From Salisediminibacterium halotolerans (GTDB lineage: Bacteria; Bacillota; Bacilli; Bacillales; Salisediminibacteriaceae): a stretch of 64,000 bases of DNA. Below the pieces are notes generated by a model. That model saw only the letters and a list, made by a program, of their open reading frames with translations, was not told the origin of the DNA and did not search any database. Positions 44,038 through 52,452 of this stretch are shown here, one piece after another. The stretch lies in assembly GCF_003814815.1 (NCBI RefSeq), contig NZ_RKQQ01000001.1, positions 248,001-312,000 on the forward strand. The letters run 5' to 3'. A program made the position numbers and the translations under genes. Numbering within the stretch: position 1 is the first letter of the stretch; the number at the start of each line of letters is the position of its first letter.

Positions 44038-45051
44038 TTATTCTGCAGCGGCTGCTTCTTCGAGCGCATTGACGCGATCAGCTGTTTCACCTTCATACTC
44101 GCTGTAATGTTCTTTAAGCGCAGCAATAATTTCCGATGTTCGTTTAAAATCATGAAGTTCATCATTTAATTCGAAGAACGCCCAGAAGTCAATCAGAGCT
44201 TCAGCCGGAATTTCTCCTTGCCAAGGATCTTCGCCGCTTTCCGCTTCCAAAATATCTGATGCTGCCAATACTAAGGAGGGATAATCAAGCTCGAGCATGT
44301 AAGGCATGCTGTTGAACGTCGTCTCGAGCGCCGCTTCATAAGCTTCGTTCATGCTGTCTTCACCGTCGGTTGATTCCTCAATCCCTGCAAGCAGAATCCG
44401 GCTGAACATGACCGGGAAATGATGATACTCTTGACCGCTGCCTGCATTCTCTGTCAACGGATTTTCCGCCTCTTCATAATATTCTTCTGCCGCATCCGTT
44501 TCGTCAACCTCATCGGTTGATTCCTCAATCACTGCCTCCTCTTGCAAGGATTCGTCCAGCCCTTCTTCCAGCACTGTTTCCGAAGCAGGATCAGATTCTG
44601 CGCTGTCTTCGCCTAACAATTCCTCAACGAGCTGTTCTTCAAGTGCTTCTTGATCGCTCTCGGCCGACCCTTCACCTGACAAGTCTGATTCTTGCCTGCT
44701 CATGCCCGGCGCTAAAGCATCTTCTTCTGTCTCGGGCACCCCGCCGGCATTCGGTTCACTTCTTGGAACATCTCCAGCATCCGTCGTTTCCCCGCCAATA
44801 AAACCATTGCCGCTTTCTGTATGAGAACGGTTTGTACGGTTAGCTCCGTTTTCCCCGTTCATTCTGCTGTCCCGGTTCATATCCCGATCCGCAGAAGAAT
44901 CATCGGAAAACGCCCCCCACTGCTGATCGAATCGTTTATTATGACCGAAACCGTCATCAGTTGCTTCAACACTATTCGTCAGCGGTGTGAAAAGCAGCCC
45001 GATTGCCGCCGTCATACCGGCTAAGCTGAAATACATGTTTACTTTCTTCAT
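44038..45051 (-). CDS. acidic secreted protein, paralogue B
   Basis: 337 residues with a signal peptide ending near NSVEA. Residues ~35-190 are disordered and very rich in Glu, Asp, Ser and Asn. The C-terminal ~130 residues (PVMFSRILLAGIEE ... YPSLVLAASDILEAESGEDPW ... FWAFFELNDELHDF) form a helical domain matched by the upstream gene. The start codon touches the upstream stop (TAAATG), so translation is coupled. No known family was recognised. The pairing suggests two parts of one surface assembly (inference). Confidence 0.75.
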   Translation of the reverse strand: MKKVNMYFSLAGMTAAIGLLFTPLTNSVEATDDGFGHNKRFDQQWGAFSDDSSADRDMNRDSRMNGENGANRTNRSHTESGNGFIGGETTDAGDVPRSEPNAGGVPETEEDALAPGMSRQESDLSGEGSAESDQEALEEQLVEELLGEDSAESDPASETVLEEGLDESLQEEAVIEESTDEVDETDAAEEYYEEAENPLTENAGSGQEYHHFPVMFSRILLAGIEESTDGEDSMNEAYEAALETTFNSMPYMLELDYPSLVLAASDILEAESGEDPWQGEIPAEALIDFWAFFELNDELHDFKRTSEIIAALKEHYSEYEGETADRVNALEEAAAAE

Positions 45052-46356
45052 TTAAAACAACCCCGCAAATAAATTTCCGATCGATGAAAAGAACGAGCGA
45101 ATCGTGCCTAAAAAACCGGTCCCGCCTGAACCGTCGGCAATCGCGTCTTCGAGTTTTTCAGACAGCTCGGCCGCCTCATCGTGCAGATGGTCGTAATGCG
45201 TTTCGAGCACGGCAAAAACAAGATCGCTTTGTCCGTAATCTTGCAGGTCCTCCGATGCTAAGAAAAACGCCCATAGCTCTGCTAATTCCTCTTCATCTGC
45301 AGAACCGTTCCACGGATCATCGCCCGGTTCTGCCTCTAAAATATCTCGAGCTGCAAGCAAGATCGCTTGATAATCGGTCGTGATCGCTCCGTTGACATTC
45401 TCATACTCTGTTTCGATCGCGGAACCGAATCCGGGCCGAAACGTCTCGTCTCCTTCCAGTTCGTCCACTTCGGAAGTTTCCTGAGCTAATGCGAGACGTT
45501 CAGCACGAAGGTCAAATAACGTGTCATCGTTGAGGAAAAAATAAGCACGCTTTTCTTCCTCATGCTCATCCGTTTCATTTTCCTCCGCATTGTCATTCGA
45601 TTCATTTTGCTCGTTTTCTTCATTGTTGTCATTATCAGAATCGTTTTCATTATTCATTTCGCTATTCGCGTTTTCAGAAGCAGCGTTACCGTTCTCGGCT
45701 TCGTTGTCACCGTTTTCGCTCAGGGGAGTGTCGGTTTGTTCAGCAGAGCCGCTATTCCCCTGCGGCCCATCATTCGTCGACTGGCCGCCGGTACCGCCGT
45801 TTTCTGATGTGTTGCCGCCGTTCCATGTATTGTTAGTATTATTGCCGCTGTTTTGCTGATTTGGCTGCCAGTTCGTATTCCCGCCGGATGATCCGCCGCT
45901 TGTACCGCCGGTATTTTGATTTGTTCCGCTGTTTGTATTACCGGTGTCCGTTGTCCCGTTTGATTGATTTGTGCTGCCCGTATTATTCAATCCGCCGCTG
46001 TCAGACGTGTTCTGGCTGTTTGTATTCGAACTGTTTTCATTGGAGGAATTGCTGCCGGATGAGTTATTTCCGGATCCGCTGTTATTGGTTGAATTCGAGT
46101 TCCCGGAATCGGCTGAATTGTTTTCGCCGTCTGTATTATTGCCCGAATTGTTACCGGCCGGCTCATTGTTTGCCGCCGTATCGTCTTCATTTTCACTTCC
46201 GCCGTTGTTTTCCGGCGGTGTCCAATTCCAATTATCATTTTCAAAATTATACGAATTGCCGCTGTTATCGTTATTCGTCTCTTCTGCCGTTACAGCCGCC
46301 GCCCCGAAGGCGAACACGAGCGCTGCGAAACCAATCGATAATGAATATTTTTTCAT
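45052..46356 (-). CDS. acidic secreted protein, paralogue A, with Asn/Ser/Gly linker
   Basis: 434 residues from the ATG at 46356, behind AAAGGAGGGGGTTGCTG; an ATG 8 codons upstream includes the ribosome site and is rejected. A signal peptide precedes ~240 residues of Asn/Ser/Gly/Thr low complexity that turn Asn/Glu rich. The C-terminal domain (~270-400: YQAILLAARDILEAEPGDDPW, LWAFFLASEDLQDY) is paralogous to the downstream gene. The last ~20 residues (GFLGTIRSFFSSIGNLFAGLF) are hydrophobic and aromatic, perhaps membrane-interacting. The function is unknown. Confidence 0.75.
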   Translation of the reverse strand: MKKYSLSIGFAALVFAFGAAAVTAEETNNDNSGNSYNFENDNWNWTPPENNGGSENEDDTAANNEPAGNNSGNNTDGENNSADSGNSNSTNNSGSGNNSSGSNSSNENSSNTNSQNTSDSGGLNNTGSTNQSNGTTDTGNTNSGTNQNTGGTSGGSSGGNTNWQPNQQNSGNNTNNTWNGGNTSENGGTGGQSTNDGPQGNSGSAEQTDTPLSENGDNEAENGNAASENANSEMNNENDSDNDNNEENEQNESNDNAEENETDEHEEEKRAYFFLNDDTLFDLRAERLALAQETSEVDELEGDETFRPGFGSAIETEYENVNGAITTDYQAILLAARDILEAEPGDDPWNGSADEEELAELWAFFLASEDLQDYGQSDLVFAVLETHYDHLHDEAAELSEKLEDAIADGSGGTGFLGTIRSFFSSIGNLFAGLF

Positions 46357-46554
46357 CAGCAACCCCCTCCTTTTTCCCATCCTCTCATACTCGAGAACTA
46401 CATTACTTCTATATTACCATAAATCCCCTGTATTTGAATCCCTATCGTCATAAATTTTGATCTGTCACAAATCTGTGCGAAGCGGGCGGCTTAAATCGAA
46501 GGATTTCCGGGTATGAGATAAGGCAGACGAGGTTTAAACAAAGGTGGGGTTGAA

Positions 46555-46827
46555 ATGGCGACAGAAGAGTATTCACAGCGGATCACCCGGACAAAAGAGA
46601 AACTTTCAGTCACGATTCCGCCGGAGATTGCCGAATATTTAGCGGTTAATCAAGGCGATGAGGTATCGTTTCGGATTGAGAATAAGCAGGTGGTGATCCG
46701 TCCGGAGCGTTCGCTTGATCTGAGCGGGATGGACGATGCAGACGAAGATTTTATTGACGGGATGCGGCACGTGCTTGATCAGTATGATCAAACGTTTCGT
46801 ACGCTTGCAGATCGGAGGGGCGGCTGA
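46555..46827 (+). CDS. AbrB/MazE-type antitoxin
   Basis: 90 residues. The N-terminal ~50 residues form a SpoVT/AbrB swapped-hairpin DNA-binding domain (KLSVTIPPEIAEYLAVNQGDEVSFRIENKQVVIRP). An acidic tail (~57-75, DDADEDF) could bind the partner toxin. The ATG follows AGGTGGGGTTGAA. The stop overlaps the next start by one base (TGATG), the usual coupling in toxin-antitoxin operons. It likely represses its own promoter. Confidence 0.85.
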   Translation: MATEEYSQRITRTKEKLSVTIPPEIAEYLAVNQGDEVSFRIENKQVVIRPERSLDLSGMDDADEDFIDGMRHVLDQYDQTFRTLADRRGG

Positions 46828-47231
46828 TGCGGTATGTGCTCTTGCATGAATTGAAGTGGATTAATACGCTTGTGAACCGGATTTATTCGCCTGATCAGCC
46901 GTTCGGCGTTCGCGATGAAGAGGCACTGGTTGATGCGGCGGAACGTCCGATTCAAAGCCTATTCGGCGAGGAAGCTTTCCCGACGTTTTGGCTGAAGTGT
47001 GCTGCGCTGTACAGCACGGTTTTAAAAAACCGGCCGTTTTATTACGGCAACCGGCGCACTGCGTTTGCGGCGCTTGTATTGATGCTGTATTTAAACGGTT
47101 ACCGGCTGACAGCAAGCGAAAACCGGGCCGAGGAGTACACCCGGCACGTTTGGGTGAATAAACCGTCGATCGGCGAAATTTCCGCTTGGATTGAGAAATA
47201 TGCTGAACCGGTTAGAAATACAGAAGAATAA
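46827..47231 (+). CDS. Doc-like (Fic fold) toxin with altered catalytic motif
   Basis: 134 residues, the size of Doc. The Fic/Doc motif HxFx(D/N)(G/A)NKR appears as R69-P-F-Y-Y-G-N-R-R77, so the catalytic histidine is arginine and the acidic residue is tyrosine. The rest of the fold is kept (AALVLMLYLNGYRLTA). Doc from phage P1 phosphorylates EF-Tu. With the histidine lost this protein may be inactive, use another chemistry, or be a degenerating toxin. It is coupled to an AbrB-type antitoxin rather than Phd. Confidence 0.78.
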   Translation: MRYVLLHELKWINTLVNRIYSPDQPFGVRDEEALVDAAERPIQSLFGEEAFPTFWLKCAALYSTVLKNRPFYYGNRRTAFAALVLMLYLNGYRLTASENRAEEYTRHVWVNKPSIGEISAWIEKYAEPVRNTEE

Positions 47232-47246
47232 ACGATAACTATAAAC

Positions 47247-47287
47247 AAACCGCGAACGTGATTGAGTCAATCAGGGGTTCGCGGTTT
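47247..47287. terminator. bidirectional terminator
   Basis: Stem AAACCGCGAAC/GTTCGCGGTTT with an inner ATTGA/TCAAT pairing, between the toxin gene and the convergent antiporter gene. Confidence 0.85.
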
Positions 47288-47314
47288 TTTCGCTTCGAAT
47301 CGTTTCTGCATAAG

Positions 47315-48511
47315 TTACACTTGCGACAACCCGAGTTTGCGCGCGAGCGGTCCGAGCGTAAAGCCGTGAATCGTCACGGTAATAAAGACGAGCGCGAGTG
47401 TGAGCGGAACGAAAATCTCCGCATCGGTAAAACCAGCGTCGACAAGAATCGTTTCAAAATAACTGCTCACCGTGAGTGCTACGATTCCGCGCGGTGCGAT
47501 CCAGCCGACGATTGTTTTTTCCCGCGCCGGAATTCCTGTATTGGCAAGTCCGAGCCAGACGGAAAGCGGGCGGACAAGCAAAATCATCACCGCGACGAAG
47601 ACGAGCAGGCGCCAATCCAGCATCGTCATCGCTTCTGCGCGCGTGACCGATGCCGTTAAAATAATAAACACAGCTGAAATAAGCAGCACTGATATGTTTT
47701 CTTTGAAATGACGGATATTTTCAAAAATATGCCGGTCGAGCCCCATGTTGGCCAGCGCCATGCCCATCGCCGTCACGGTCAGCAAGCCGCTTTCCGGCAT
47801 TAACAGGTTGGACGCGCCGAACGCGAGCACGACAACGGCGAACATCATCGACGTCTGCATGAAATACGGCACCATCTTGCGCTCGAACATCCGCCCCATC
47901 GTATGACCGAGCAAATAACCGCCGACCGAAGCAATGATCGCTGAGCCGAAGAAGGCAGCAAGGGCAAAAATGTCCGTAGCGCCGGTTAAGACGAGGCCGA
48001 TTTGAAACGCAAACAACGCATACAGCGGACCGATCGGATCAACAACGATTCCTTCCCAGCGTAACAGCGCCGACGGACGGTTTTGCAAATTGGCTTGACG
48101 AAGAAGCGGCATGATCACTGTCGGTCCCGTCACGACAAACAATCCGCCGATCACAAATGCAACCGTCCACGACAGTCCGATAATAAAATGCACCGCCAGC
48201 GCCGTCATTACCCATGATAACAGCGGCACAACCGTGATCATCCGCTGGACCGGCTTGCGAAAACCGAGAATTTCTTCCCTGTCCAAACTCATACTGCCTT
48301 CAAACAATATGATCGCAACTGCCAGTGACACGAGCGGCTTCATTAAATCGCCAAACACTTCTTCCGGATTTAACAGCCCAAGCCCCGGACCAAGAAGCAT
48401 GCCCGCAACTGTCATCACAACAATCGCCGGCATCCCCCAGCGCCAAGAAACCCAGTGCGAAACCATCCCCGCAAATAAGAACAATCCCATCGTTACAACT
48501 GTCAATTCCAT
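47315..48511 (-). CDS. CPA1-type cation/proton antiporter (NhaP-like)
   Basis: 398 residues, hydrophobic throughout, with about 12 membrane segments. FEGSMSLDREEI, VTGPTVIMPLLR and GWIAPRGIVALTVSSYF match the Na+/H+ (K+/H+) antiporter family; the short cytoplasmic tail and lack of a TrkA domain fit NhaP. It exchanges Na+ or K+ for protons and would help pH and sodium homeostasis in an alkaline or saline habitat. The start follows GCGGAGGTGTTGTAA. Single gene. Confidence 0.88.
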   Translation of the reverse strand: MELTVVTMGLFLFAGMVSHWVSWRWGMPAIVVMTVAGMLLGPGLGLLNPEEVFGDLMKPLVSLAVAIILFEGSMSLDREEILGFRKPVQRMITVVPLLSWVMTALAVHFIIGLSWTVAFVIGGLFVVTGPTVIMPLLRQANLQNRPSALLRWEGIVVDPIGPLYALFAFQIGLVLTGATDIFALAAFFGSAIIASVGGYLLGHTMGRMFERKMVPYFMQTSMMFAVVVLAFGASNLLMPESGLLTVTAMGMALANMGLDRHIFENIRHFKENISVLLISAVFIILTASVTRAEAMTMLDWRLLVFVAVMILLVRPLSVWLGLANTGIPAREKTIVGWIAPRGIVALTVSSYFETILVDAGFTDAEIFVPLTLALVFITVTIHGFTLGPLARKLGLSQV

Positions 48512-48645
48512 TTACAACACCTCCGCTCGGCTGAAAACCGCATAAATAATCTATGTAAAATTCGCCCTTTCACACACAGCCCGAACATTATAAACGCTAT
48601 AAAGATCCTCATGCAATCGTAAACTGTCTATTAACAGTAAAAAAT

Positions 48646-48673
48646 AAAGACCCCTGCATCAGCAGGGATCTTT
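48646..48673 (-). terminator. terminator of the kinase-fold gene
   Basis: Stem AAAGA-CCCTGC/GCAGGG-TCTTT with one mismatch, followed leftward by ATTTTTTACTG. Confidence 0.75.
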
Positions 48674-48680
48674 ATATCGA

Positions 48681-49793
48681 TCATGACAGTTCAAGCTCTT
48701 TGATCCGGTCGATCTGCTCATTATGCTTCAAGGCGGAACGTTTTTTATCCGGACGGCTTTTCGCAAGTTCTTTGCGATAAATCTTCTCCGTTAAATACAT
48801 GAAATACAGCGTCTTGCGCGAGTACTCATTGTAATAAAGACCGAACGCCCGGAACAGCTTGTCAAAATAAGGGTCAAAATCGCCGTGAAAATAGTCTATC
48901 AAGCCAATTTTATGCGGTTCGCTTCGTTCGTCGATTTTATCTTGAAACCAATGGAATAAATCGAAGCCGAGCAAATATTTCATTGACTGGTCCCAACCGG
49001 TAAAATAAATCTTATCGTCATCGTCACAGCAGATTAAAATATTGTCCGAATGCATATTGCCATGCTGGCGGATATGCGGAAACGGCGTGCGTTTCACGAG
49101 TTCCGGAATCGCCGTGTCCAACAGCGCGGCTGTTTCAACGAAAGCACGATCCGAACCGATTCTTGCGAGCTTCGCTTTAACGTTTCCGTAACTGACCGAT
49201 ATTTCCTCGCCGCACGTTTGCGCATACTCATAATAGTTACTGAACAGACGGGCTGTCACTTTATCATAATGAGCAAACGTCCAGTCTTTTTTTCGCATGA
49301 ACGGAACAAACTGTTCAGAACAAATCCGGCGCTCCAAATCAATCGTGTTCACCTCAGTCAGCTGGAAGAAATCGCGAAAATACGTATCGTTTGCTGCGTA
49401 TTTATACACATCATGGTCTCTTTCGAACAGGGTAAGCACTTCTTCCTCTTCAAACTTAAACACTTTTGCTTCGGCCTTCCCCGTCTCATCGGCTGATGTG
49501 ATGACATAATAGACAGTTCCGCCGTCATCATCGGCTTTTTTTTCAATTTTGCACGTCGGATTGCCGAGATTCAAATATACGCGCCGGCCGTCAAATGAGA
49601 CTGCGGCTCTTTCGTGCTCCAGGCCAAAATATTGGCTGACATAGCGGATCGTGTCTGCATCAACACGATAAATGAGTTTTAAATCGGGTGATAACGCGTA
49701 CGTTCCCGGCTTCATGTTCGCTGCCCTTTCCTTAAAACGCTGTTTCAGTTTGGACGTTTCTCTCGTATGACGCACTAAATCAGCGATCACCAT
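48681..49793 (-). CDS. phosphotransferase/kinase-fold protein (APH-like)
   Basis: 370 residues. The C-terminal half carries HGNMHSDNILI near ~240, equivalent to the catalytic HGDxHxxN loop of aminoglycoside/choline kinases, and YFTGWDQS in the place of the metal-binding DxD. The catalytic-loop aspartate is Asn here, unlike active kinases, while the second Asn and following Asp are kept. The N-terminal ~170 residues are a separate alpha/beta region without a clear P-loop. It could be a divergent kinase for a sugar or lipid. Single gene, own terminator. Confidence 0.6.
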   Translation of the reverse strand: MVIADLVRHTRETSKLKQRFKERAANMKPGTYALSPDLKLIYRVDADTIRYVSQYFGLEHERAAVSFDGRRVYLNLGNPTCKIEKKADDDGGTVYYVITSADETGKAEAKVFKFEEEEVLTLFERDHDVYKYAANDTYFRDFFQLTEVNTIDLERRICSEQFVPFMRKKDWTFAHYDKVTARLFSNYYEYAQTCGEEISVSYGNVKAKLARIGSDRAFVETAALLDTAIPELVKRTPFPHIRQHGNMHSDNILICCDDDDKIYFTGWDQSMKYLLGFDLFHWFQDKIDERSEPHKIGLIDYFHGDFDPYFDKLFRAFGLYYNEYSRKTLYFMYLTEKIYRKELAKSRPDKKRSALKHNEQIDRIKELELS

Positions 49794-49914
49794 TGGTCAC
49801 AGCCCTCCCCCTCATGGATTGATTGCGAATACACAGTTGAACCATCTATTTTAAATTATACTATATCAAGAACAATAAATGTTAAATATTTTCATTTATC
49901 TCCTCATATCATCC

Positions 49915-49949
49915 AAAAAAACGTCCGCAACCGAAGCTGCGGACGTTTT
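49915..49949 (-). terminator. terminator of the methyltransferase gene
   Basis: Stem AAAACGTCCGCA/TGCGGACGTTTT with an eight-base loop. Confidence 0.85.
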
Positions 49950-49978
49950 CCTTCACTGGGGGAGCTTATACTATTTTG

Positions 49979-51031
49979 TTACGCTTTGCCGCGATACGCT
50001 TGATTGTGCTGCTTTAACGTGTCATCGGAACCGAAAAGGAAGTGTTTTTGCATATCCGGCGAATAACGGGAATTGATCGCCTCAAGCCCGACTGCTTCGG
50101 TGACAGAGCGGATCATCGCCGGCGACGCGCCGCAGCACAGTCCGATATAGTTCACACCGGCTGCTTTCGCTTCTTTTGCCCATTCAGCTATTTCGTAACG
50201 GTTAACGTAGAGCGGGTCAAGCGATGTCGGAAACGTCGTCTCGGTCGGGATGCAGCACGTGCAGCCTTCATCCGGCAAATTGAAAAAGGTCGGATGCTCT
50301 TCTGTCGTGCGGTACGGAACCGGAAGCGCCCCTAAATGACCTTTGACCGTTTTGGCAATTTTTTCGATATACGGCTGCATTGTCGCCGGACCGCGGAAGC
50401 AGTTCATCCCGACTACAAGCGCGCCGGCATCTTCTAAAATTTTGCACGATTCCTCGACGGAATAACCGTCGCGCATTTGATTTTCGCCCATCATCGCGAG
50501 CATAATCGCTGCCGGCAAGTCGGCTGCCAAAATTTCCTCAAGGGCAATCATCGCCTCCTCATGGTAGTAAAATGTTTCACCGGCGATGAAATCGACGCCT
50601 TCTTCTTTACACCAGCCGATCATTTCACGGAACATCATGCGGACATCCTCTTTTGACTGCGGGTCTTCCGGATCGAAAATGTTCGTGTTCGAAATATTCC
50701 CGGCGACAAGCGCCTCTTCATTCGGATGTTCAGCGGCGACTTCTTTCGCGAGCCGAATCGCCTGACGGTTTAACGGCTCAAGCTGGTCTTCTTTGCCGAT
50801 AATCCGCATTTTTTCACGGTGGGCGTTATATGTAAACGCCAATACTACATCGGAACCGGCATACATAAAATCACGGTACACCGACTTTAATACTTCCGGA
50901 TTTTCCAGTGATACTTCCGGGACAAACGAACCCGCCTGCAAATAGCCGCGCCGTTCCAATTCAAATAAATATCCTTCTGCCACAATGACAGTGCCGTCGT
51001 TTAATCGCTCTGCTAAACTCCGCTTCGCCAT
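49979..51031 (-). CDS. homocysteine S-methyltransferase family protein (betaine-homocysteine type)
   Basis: 350 residues, (beta/alpha)8 barrel. The zinc-binding cysteines are seen as GMNCFRG near ~220 and GLCCGASP near ~300; DGTVIVAEGYLFEL and DVVLAFTYNA belong to the N-terminal part. The family transfers a methyl group to homocysteine, giving methionine. In a salt-adapted organism the donor could be glycine betaine or another osmolyte (inference). The start follows AAGGAGGTCATCAAG. There is no SAM riboswitch-like leader upstream. Single gene. Confidence 0.85.
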   Translation of the reverse strand: MAKRSLAERLNDGTVIVAEGYLFELERRGYLQAGSFVPEVSLENPEVLKSVYRDFMYAGSDVVLAFTYNAHREKMRIIGKEDQLEPLNRQAIRLAKEVAAEHPNEEALVAGNISNTNIFDPEDPQSKEDVRMMFREMIGWCKEEGVDFIAGETFYYHEEAMIALEEILAADLPAAIMLAMMGENQMRDGYSVEESCKILEDAGALVVGMNCFRGPATMQPYIEKIAKTVKGHLGALPVPYRTTEEHPTFFNLPDEGCTCCIPTETTFPTSLDPLYVNRYEIAEWAKEAKAAGVNYIGLCCGASPAMIRSVTEAVGLEAINSRYSPDMQKHFLFGSDDTLKQHNQAYRGKA

Positions 51032-51213
51032 CTTGATGACCTCCTTGTTTTCTTATATATTCACTTAACTTAACAGGAAACAGATGTCATTGTAAACGAC
51101 TGAACAAGAAAAAGGCGAAAAATTTTGTTTTTTTATCGAAAAGACCGATAACGCGGCCGTAAAAAAGACTCAGCCACGGTAAAAGCGGCCGTTATGGCGC
51201 CGGTTTTCTAGGC
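51032..51213. other. intergenic region before repeat copy 3
   Basis: No gene. It holds the leader of the methyltransferase gene and, at ~51146-51205, an imperfect inverted repeat (ATAACGCGGCCG against GCGGCCGTTAT) with an internal AAAAAAGACTCAGCC. The latter may be a degraded copy of the hairpin that lies on the other side of the repeat. Confidence 0.4.
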
Positions 51214-51435
51214 TGTCGACAAACGATAATTTTGACGCAAGCCATGAATCCACTACCCTCCGCTTGCCCCGGGCAAGGACTCAGCTAGTATTCGTCTCTT
51301 GCTTTCCCGGAGGCGCCGGAGGAGTGGATGCACAGCTTCCTTTCTTGTGAATATACTCGATTCAAAGAGGGACGATGCGTCGTCATCCGGTCTTTAAACG
51401 AGTTGACGTCTGATGATGCTTTTACTTTGTCTGCA
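51214..51435 (-). mobile_element. structured terminator-associated repeat, copy 3
   Basis: 222 bp, same orientation as copy 1. Ends: TGTCGACAAA (51214-51223) and the complement of TTTGTCTGCA (51426-51435). The closing stem and CTTGCCCCGGGCAAG are kept. The central hairpin is deleted, apparently between two TTCG tetranucleotides present in copy 1. The GACGATGCGTCGTCATCC segment is present and uninterrupted. Confidence 0.7.
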
Positions 51436-51439
51436 ATCT

Positions 51440-51466
51440 AAAAGACTGCCCGCAGGCAGTCTTTTT
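51440..51466 (-). terminator. terminator of the ribose operon
   Basis: Stem AAAGACTGCC/GGCAGTCTTT with a four-base loop, 17 bases past rbsB and directly next to repeat copy 3. Its core equals the hairpin next to copy 4. Confidence 0.8.
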
Positions 51467-51482
51467 ATATCCGTAGAATTGA

Positions 51483-52433
51483 TTACTCTGTTACCAATTC
51501 CAAATCAACGCCGACAAAATCCTCGACATCTTCACCGTTAAGGTAACTTACCGCTGCGTCCAGTGCTTCTTCTGCAATAAGACCCGGCTGCTGGGCAACT
51601 GTTCCGGAAAGACGTCCTTCTTCAACAGCATCGACCGCATCATCGGTCGCATCAAAACCGATAATTTCTAAGTCTTCGCGGTCAGCCCCTTCAGCGGCTT
51701 CGAGAGCTCCCAATGCCATCTCATCGTTATGCGCAAATACTCCTTCAATCCCTTCATTTCCTTGCAAAATATCTTCCATGACAGAAAGCCCTTCTGAGCG
51801 GTCAAAATCGCCTGCTTGAGAAGCTACAACATCCAGTTGATCGTCAGCAATATTGTTAAAGCCTTCACCGCGTTCCGTGGCCGCAGATGAACCAGGAATT
51901 CCTTCAATTTCGGCAACCTCTGCTCCTTCACCGACTAAGTCAACGAGAAGTTCCGCGGCCATTTCGCCGCCTTCAACGTTATCCGAAGCTACGTGTGTCA
52001 CTACCTCGCCGCCTTCTGAGCCGCGGTCGACGGTAACAACGGGAATGTCTTCAGCATTAGCCAATTCAATCGAACTGACAACCGCATCAGAATCTGTCGG
52101 GTTGATCATTAATAAATCAATATCTTGCTGCATCAAATCTTCCACATCATTGATCTGCGTCGCATCATCATCTTGGGCATCAGCTGTGATCAATTCCACC
52201 CCTAATTCATCCGCATAATCAGACGCCGCTTCTTCTAACGACACAAAGAATGGATTATTTAATGTTGATACAGAAAACCCAATGGTATATTCTTCGTCTC
52301 CATCAGCCTCTGCATTGTTATTTCCTTCGTTTCCGCCTCCGTTATTATTCTCCTCGACGGGCGACTCGGTTGAACAAGCAGCTAACAGCATACCTCCGGT
52401 TAACAAAACGGACAACGCTTGAATTTTTTTCAT
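51483..52433 (-). CDS. rbsB: ribose ABC transporter binding lipoprotein
   Basis: 316 residues with lipobox LLAACS, an Asn/Gly/Asp-rich linker (~25-45), then a type 1 sugar-binding fold: YTIGFSVSTLNNPFFVSLEE, INPTDSDAV, VTVDRG and HNDEMALGALEA. It captures ribose outside the membrane and delivers it to RbsAC. It is the last gene of rbsRKDACB, 19 bases after rbsC. More acidic than B. subtilis RbsB, as expected in a halophile. Confidence 0.95.
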   Translation of the reverse strand: MKKIQALSVLLTGGMLLAACSTESPVEENNNGGGNEGNNNAEADGDEEYTIGFSVSTLNNPFFVSLEEAASDYADELGVELITADAQDDDATQINDVEDLMQQDIDLLMINPTDSDAVVSSIELANAEDIPVVTVDRGSEGGEVVTHVASDNVEGGEMAAELLVDLVGEGAEVAEIEGIPGSSAATERGEGFNNIADDQLDVVASQAGDFDRSEGLSVMEDILQGNEGIEGVFAHNDEMALGALEAAEGADREDLEIIGFDATDDAVDAVEEGRLSGTVAQQPGLIAEEALDAAVSYLNGEDVEDFVGVDLELVTE

Positions 52434-52452
52434 GTTGTTTCTCCCCTTTTTC

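Noticed and set aside
51032-51210. SAM riboswitch or T-box upstream of the homocysteine methyltransferase gene
   Set aside because: No S-box core and no T-box sequence were found in the leader.
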